8,849 bases of DNA from an uncultured Ilumatobacter sp. (GTDB lineage: Bacteria; Actinomycetota; Acidimicrobiia; Acidimicrobiales; Ilumatobacteraceae): positions 1 through 8,849 of the forward strand of contig CALAHA010000310.1 in assembly GCA_937891565.1 (NCBI GenBank), given 5' to 3'. The position numbers were made by a program, and so were the translations under genes. Within the stretch, counting starts at the first letter, position 1; each line of letters begins with the position of its first letter. Positions 6,302-8,849 of this stretch are shown here, in pieces. The notes under the pieces were generated by a model. It did no database searches, had not been told where the DNA came from, and saw only the letters and a list, made by a program, of their open reading frames with translations.

Positions 6302-6321
6302 CTGAGGCCTTTTCTGAGGCC
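6298..6321. repeat. 12-bp tandem duplication
   Basis: ttttctgaggcc is repeated exactly at 6298-6309 and 6310-6321. The second copy is also the left arm of the inverted repeat ending at 6418. Confidence 0.85.
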
Positions 6322-6418
6322 AGCTCGCCCGATCCCTGCGCCAGCCCTCACCGCTCGTTGCCGGAGGGCAACTCGGGTTCATGCTTCCTTGGCCTCGAAC
6401 GATCTGGTCCTCAGAAAA
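6310..6418. repeat. Imperfect inverted repeat bounding a 109-bp non-coding segment
   Basis: TTTTCTGAGGCCAG at 6310-6323 matches the reverse complement of 6404-6418, TTTTCTGAGGACCAG, with a single extra A. Between the arms lies a perfect 6-bp hairpin, GTTGCC-GGAG-GGCAAC (6357-6372), and no supported gene. It could be a MITE-like remnant, or a large structured RNA end in the 224-bp gap (6243-6466) between the degV fragment and crtZ. Confidence 0.6.
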
Positions 6419-6466
6419 TGTTTGGGTGGGGGACGAGACGCTGGTTCGCGAGATGTTGCGACTGGC

Positions 6467-6955
6467 TCAGACTTTGGCGAGGGGGTTGCGCTGGGTGCGG
6501 CTGGCCCGATCGCGAAGCTGGGCGGGAACCACGGGCAGGAGCATGCCATACGGTGCAGAGTTGTAGAGGTGGTGGATGCGGTGCGCATCGGCGAGCTGAT
6601 CGAAGGCGGCGATCTTGTGGTCGCCGAACCAGCCGACCCGACGGTGGATGTAGACGTCGTGTACAAGTGCGTAGGCGGCGCCGTAGGCGGTGATGCCGAT
6701 GCCGACTGGCACGAGGCTTGCGAACCCGTTCCAGTTGAACCCAGCGAGAAATCCAAGGTTGACGACGGCAGCAAAAATCACCGGATACCAGTCGTTGGCT
6801 TCGAAACGTGACGCCCGAGTCCGATGGTGGCTGCGATGCAAGAACTCACCAATACCGTGCATCACCCAACGGTGAGTGGCCGCCGTGACTGGTTCCATGA
6901 CGATGAACGCCACGACGACGAGCACAATCGAACCAACGGACGGCATGGGGGTCAT
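6467..6955 (-). CDS. crtZ: Beta-carotene hydroxylase, CrtZ type
   Basis: CrtZ is a membrane-bound di-iron hydroxylase of the fatty-acid-hydroxylase superfamily. It adds 3- and 3'-hydroxyl groups to beta-ionone rings, making zeaxanthin from beta-carotene. The histidine clusters are all present in the 162-aa product: H28-x4-H33 in T-H-R-W-V-M-H-G, H40-x2-H43-H44, H99-x4-H104 in H-D-V-Y-I-H, and H125-x2-H128-H129 in A-H-R-I-H-H. Hydrophobic segments at about 8-26, 57-75 and 80-98 fit membrane helices. Length is close to the usual 160-180 aa. ATG 6955 was chosen; ATG at codon 4 is possible. No phytoene synthase, desaturase or cyclase lies in the window. The gene follows the two hydrolase genes on the same strand after a 52-bp gap and may be the third cistron of that unit. 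Confidence 0.9.
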   Translation of the reverse strand: MTPMPSVGSIVLVVVAFIVMEPVTAATHRWVMHGIGEFLHRSHHRTRASRFEANDWYPVIFAAVVNLGFLAGFNWNGFASLVPVGIGITAYGAAYALVHDVYIHRRVGWFGDHKIAAFDQLADAHRIHHLYNSAPYGMLLPVVPAQLRDRASRTQRNPLAKV

Positions 6956-7007
6956 GTTACGTGGCGCAGTACATCTCGGGCCACTGCACGTCCGATATAG
7001 CGGTGGT

Positions 7008-7676
7008 TCAGGCGAAGGCTTCGAGGGCTTCGGCGAGCGGGACGTCCATCACACCGCGTTCGTCAGCAACCGCTGCCACCCACTTCGGCCGGAACACGCT
7101 GCATACCGCCACTGGTTCTTCGAGTTTGGACCCAGCGATAGCGAGCTGGACGAACGAGCGGACGTAGTCCGGCGGGCGAAGGTCGCGGCCCAACTCGACG
7201 AGTGCGTACGGGTCCGGGGTCCTGTTCGACGGCGGGAGCGAGAAGAAGCTCTGTGATGTCGGCCCGGTTGGGCCCCCGGCGAGGCCGGGACCGTCGAGCA
7301 TGATGGCGCCGTGCACCTGTGCAGCTCGCGCACCCGCGAGTTGGAGGCCGATGTAGGCGCCGAGCCCGCGGCCGAACACGGTGATCATCGCGTCGGGGCT
7401 CTGCTCGATGAGTACAGCGAGTGCCGCGTCGGCATCACCGAGGAGAAGTTCCGCTGTGTAGCCGCCACCGCTCGGGATGGTCGAGTTGCCGTGTCCGGTG
7501 AAATCGAGGCCGACAATTGCTCCTTGCCACGAGGTAACCCACGCAGGTGCTGCGGCCGGGGTGTGTTCACCGAGGCCGTGCAGCAGCAGGAGCGGCCGAG
7601 CGGTCTCGTCGATGGCGTCGCGCAATTGGTGGAGGGCGAGGTCAACCTTGTTGTGGCGAACGAAGGTGATGGTCAC
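7008..7676 (-). CDS. Alpha/beta-hydrolase-fold protein lacking the nucleophile serine
   Basis: The 222-aa product has the hydrolase-fold order of landmarks. L-L-L-L-H-G-L-G (29-36) is the oxyanion-type loop. V-G-L-D-F-T-G-H-G-N-S (55-65) is the usual D-x-x-G-H-G-x-S segment. V-F-G-R-G-L-G-A (100-107) sits at the nucleophile elbow. In that elbow the normal G-x-S-x-G reads G-R-G-L-G, with Gly104 (codon GGG at 7365-7367) in place of Ser. The C-terminal region also shows no obvious catalytic His, so classic Ser-His-Asp hydrolysis is unlikely. The frame is otherwise intact, favouring a maintained non-catalytic or divergent protein over a pseudogene. The start is GTG 7676, overlapping the stop of the upstream canonical hydrolase by 4 nt (GTGA). 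The frame stays open further upstream, but only as a shadow of that gene. Confidence 0.8.
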   Translation of the reverse strand: MTITFVRHNKVDLALHQLRDAIDETARPLLLLHGLGEHTPAAAPAWVTSWQGAIVGLDFTGHGNSTIPSGGGYTAELLLGDADAALAVLIEQSPDAMITVFGRGLGAYIGLQLAGARAAQVHGAIMLDGPGLAGGPTGPTSQSFFSLPPSNRTPDPYALVELGRDLRPPDYVRSFVQLAIAGSKLEEPVAVCSVFRPKWVAAVADERGVMDVPLAEALEAFA

Positions 7677-8611
7677 TTGAGGCCTCCGAAGAAGTCGAGC
7701 ACCAAGTCGGCAACGAGTTGTGGCTGTTCGACGTGGACGAAATGGCCAACGCCTTCTAATACTTCGCAGCGTCCTTGCAACGGCATGTAGGGCAGGACCT
7801 TCTTGGGTGGTGTGCCCCAACCCATCTCTTCCATCTCGGAGCCGAGGATGCCGAGGAACGGCATGGGCAGCCCGGGAAGGCGCATGAGCGTCCATTCTGG
7901 GCGCCACGGGCCAAAGCCGCCGAAACGCATCGACGAGTCGATCTTCCAGCGCCAGCCGTCGTCTGATTCGAAGCCGCCGGTGGTGACGAGGCGGCGGAGC
8001 CACTCGACCTCGAGGCGCGGGTTCATGCGGCCTCGGCGCTGGGCGAGTTCGTCGATGGTGCCGGGCTTGCGCTGCAAATCGGACGTGCTGCGGCGGTGGT
8101 CGAGCCAGCTGGCAATGTCCTTGGCCATCATTTTGCTGCGTTCGTGTTCGGCAATGTCAGGGATATTGCGCTTGTACGGGATGCCGTCCATGTTGACGAG
8201 GCCGGTGAAGCGGAATGGTTGGGCATCGGCGAGCTGGGTCATCAGCGCGCCACCTTTGGAGTGGCCGACGACGGGAAGGGGTTCGCCTCCACCGACGTGG
8301 TCAAACACGGCAAGGGCGTCGCGCATATCGGCGTCCCATGAGTACAGCTCGGCGTGTCCGGAGTCGCCGTGGCCGCGCTGATCCCATGACACGACGCGCC
8401 AACCGCCTTCGGCGAGGCGCGGCGCGAAGAGGTCGTAGGTACGGGCGAAGTCGAAGCCCCCGTGGACGGCGAGGAGCGGAGGAGCGTCCGCGTCACCCCA
8501 CTCGTGGATGGCGATGCGAATACCGTTCGCATCGATGTCGTACTGGCGCGATGGCGCTTCGGCCCCCGGGAAAGGCACCGTCTGGTCGGGTAATGCAGCA
8601 GTATCACTCAA
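7673..8611 (-). CDS. Alpha/beta hydrolase with intact catalytic motifs
   Basis: This is a predicted serine hydrolase of the alpha/beta fold (esterase, lipase, epoxide-hydrolase relatives), substrate unknown. Numbered from TTG 8611 (312 aa), it has the oxyanion loop V-H-G-G-F at 49-53 and W-D-Q-R-G-H-G-D-S-G at 76-85. The nucleophile elbow G-H-S-K-G is at 116-120, with Ser118. The catalytic His is H290 in G-V-G-H-F-V-H-V-E-Q-P. The acid is probably E259 or a nearby residue. A cap region lies at about 145-245. The N-terminus is uncertain: the frame extends to a GTG at 8674, but that would run into a palindrome and to within 17 bp of the divergent gene, and M-S-D-T-A-A from TTG looks like a natural start. 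No Shine-Dalgarno supports either. No signal peptide is evident, so it is probably cytosolic. It is coupled to the Ser-less homologue-like protein downstream. Confidence 0.85.
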   Translation of the reverse strand: MSDTAALPDQTVPFPGAEAPSRQYDIDANGIRIAIHEWGDADAPPLLAVHGGFDFARTYDLFAPRLAEGGWRVVSWDQRGHGDSGHAELYSWDADMRDALAVFDHVGGGEPLPVVGHSKGGALMTQLADAQPFRFTGLVNMDGIPYKRNIPDIAEHERSKMMAKDIASWLDHRRSTSDLQRKPGTIDELAQRRGRMNPRLEVEWLRRLVTTGGFESDDGWRWKIDSSMRFGGFGPWRPEWTLMRLPGLPMPFLGILGSEMEEMGWGTPPKKVLPYMPLQGRCEVLEGVGHFVHVEQPQLVADLVLDFFGGLK

Positions 8612-8660
8612 GGGAGCGAGAGTACGCCGCGAGCCAGGCTGGCAGAGATTTGGGGCCAGA

Positions 8661-8674
8661 GTGCCGTGCGGCAC
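8661..8674. promoter_or_regulatory. Palindrome in divergent intergenic region, possible operator
   Basis: GTGCCG-TG-CGGCAC is a perfect 6-bp inverted repeat with a 2-nt centre. It lies between the hydrolase operon (-) and the lipoprotein-like gene (+). A TATCAT at 8676-8681 on the plus strand could be a -10 box for the latter, though it is only 9 nt before the ATG and no good -35 is seen. The regulator is unknown. Confidence 0.3.
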
Positions 8675-8690
8675 GTATCATGTGCATCTG

Positions 8691-8849
8691 ATGGCAAACG
8701 ACTGGCGAACTCGAACACGTTCGCGCCGCTCGTCGGTGGCGCTGGTCAGCCTGCCGGTGGTCATTGCTCTGGTTGCGGGTGCATGTGGAACGACCGACCA
8801 GGCGTCGAACGAGCCGCTTCCTCCGATCCGGACCACGACGTCGTCGACG
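8691..8849 (+). CDS. Putative lipoprotein, N-terminus only (runs off window)
   Basis: ATG 8691 opens a frame of 53 codons that is still open at the window edge. It begins with a basic stretch (six Arg among residues 6-13). A hydrophobic core V-A-L-V-S-L-P-V-V-I-A-L-V follows (16-28), then A-G-A-C at 29-32, a lipobox-like site with Cys32 as the possible lipidated residue. The next residues are polar and end in a Thr/Ser run (48-53), typical of the flexible linker of secreted lipoproteins. The -3 residue is Ala rather than the preferred Leu, so a plain Sec signal peptide is an alternative. Function cannot be told from this fragment. It is divergent from the hydrolase operon. Confidence 0.7.
   Translation, partial: MANDWRTRTRSRRSSVALVSLPVVIALVAGACGTTDQASNEPLPPIRTTTSST

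Noticed and set aside
5966..6382. Minus-strand 138-codon frame across the degV remnant
   Set aside because: There is no recognisable family, and its coding strand is explained by degV-like sequence on the other strand; it is kept out for lack of support.
6381..6566. Small plus-strand frame starting in the inverted-repeat region
   Set aside because: Half of it is antisense to crtZ, and the rest shows no motif or ribosome binding site.
7677..8003. N-terminal extension of the Ser-less hydrolase to 331 aa
   Set aside because: The extra residues are Arg/Pro-rich out-of-frame translation of the neighbouring hydrolase gene; GTG 7676 with a 4-nt overlap is the natural start.

Overview
The window is GC-rich bacterial DNA with densely packed genes, frequent GTG/TTG starts, short stop/start overlaps and few clear Shine-Dalgarno sequences. 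The tRNA order Glu-Asp-Phe is one known from actinobacteria. Together with the protein flavour this suggests an actinobacterium, perhaps a marine Acidimicrobiia-type lineage. The placement is inferred from recalled family resemblance, not from a search.

Layout from left to right. (1) Positions 1-41 hold two copies of a 22-bp-period tandem repeat, cut by the window edge. (2) A zinc-dependent CMP/dCMP-type deaminase (77-733, +) converges on a two-gene minus-strand operon. That operon encodes a 3-hydroxyisobutyrate-dehydrogenase-like NAD(P) oxidoreductase (1618-2559) and, with a 4-nt ATGA overlap, an Fe(II)/2-oxoglutarate oxygenase related to the HalD/BesD family but carrying a hydroxylase-type HxD motif (764-1621). 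(3) Divergent from this pair is a full-length bifunctional enoyl-CoA hydratase/3-hydroxyacyl-CoA dehydrogenase of fatty-acid beta-oxidation (2702-4798, +). (4) A strong hairpin at 4837-4868 lies between this gene and a convergent minus-strand tRNA operon, Glu(UUC)-Asp(GUC)-Phe(GAA). (5) Beyond the tRNAs, 5308-6242 looks like a decay zone. It contains a plsY-like acyltransferase with an internal deletion, joined out of frame to a degV-like fragment that lacks its first strand and its C-terminal half. Small tandem duplications and an inverted repeat (6310-6418) follow. (6) A minus-strand cluster runs leftward from 8611: a canonical alpha/beta hydrolase; a second, GTGA-overlapping alpha/beta-hydrolase-fold protein whose nucleophile serine is replaced by glycine; and a CrtZ-type beta-carotene hydroxylase. 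(7) A lipoprotein-like gene starts divergently at 8691 and leaves the window.

Two units are functionally suggestive. The translationally coupled dehydrogenase and oxygenase may act in sequence on a small acid or amino-acid-like substrate. The active/inactive hydrolase pair upstream of crtZ may act together on a lipid or ester substrate. Neither substrate can be read from sequence. There is no CRISPR array, transposase, phage gene or obvious defence system here.
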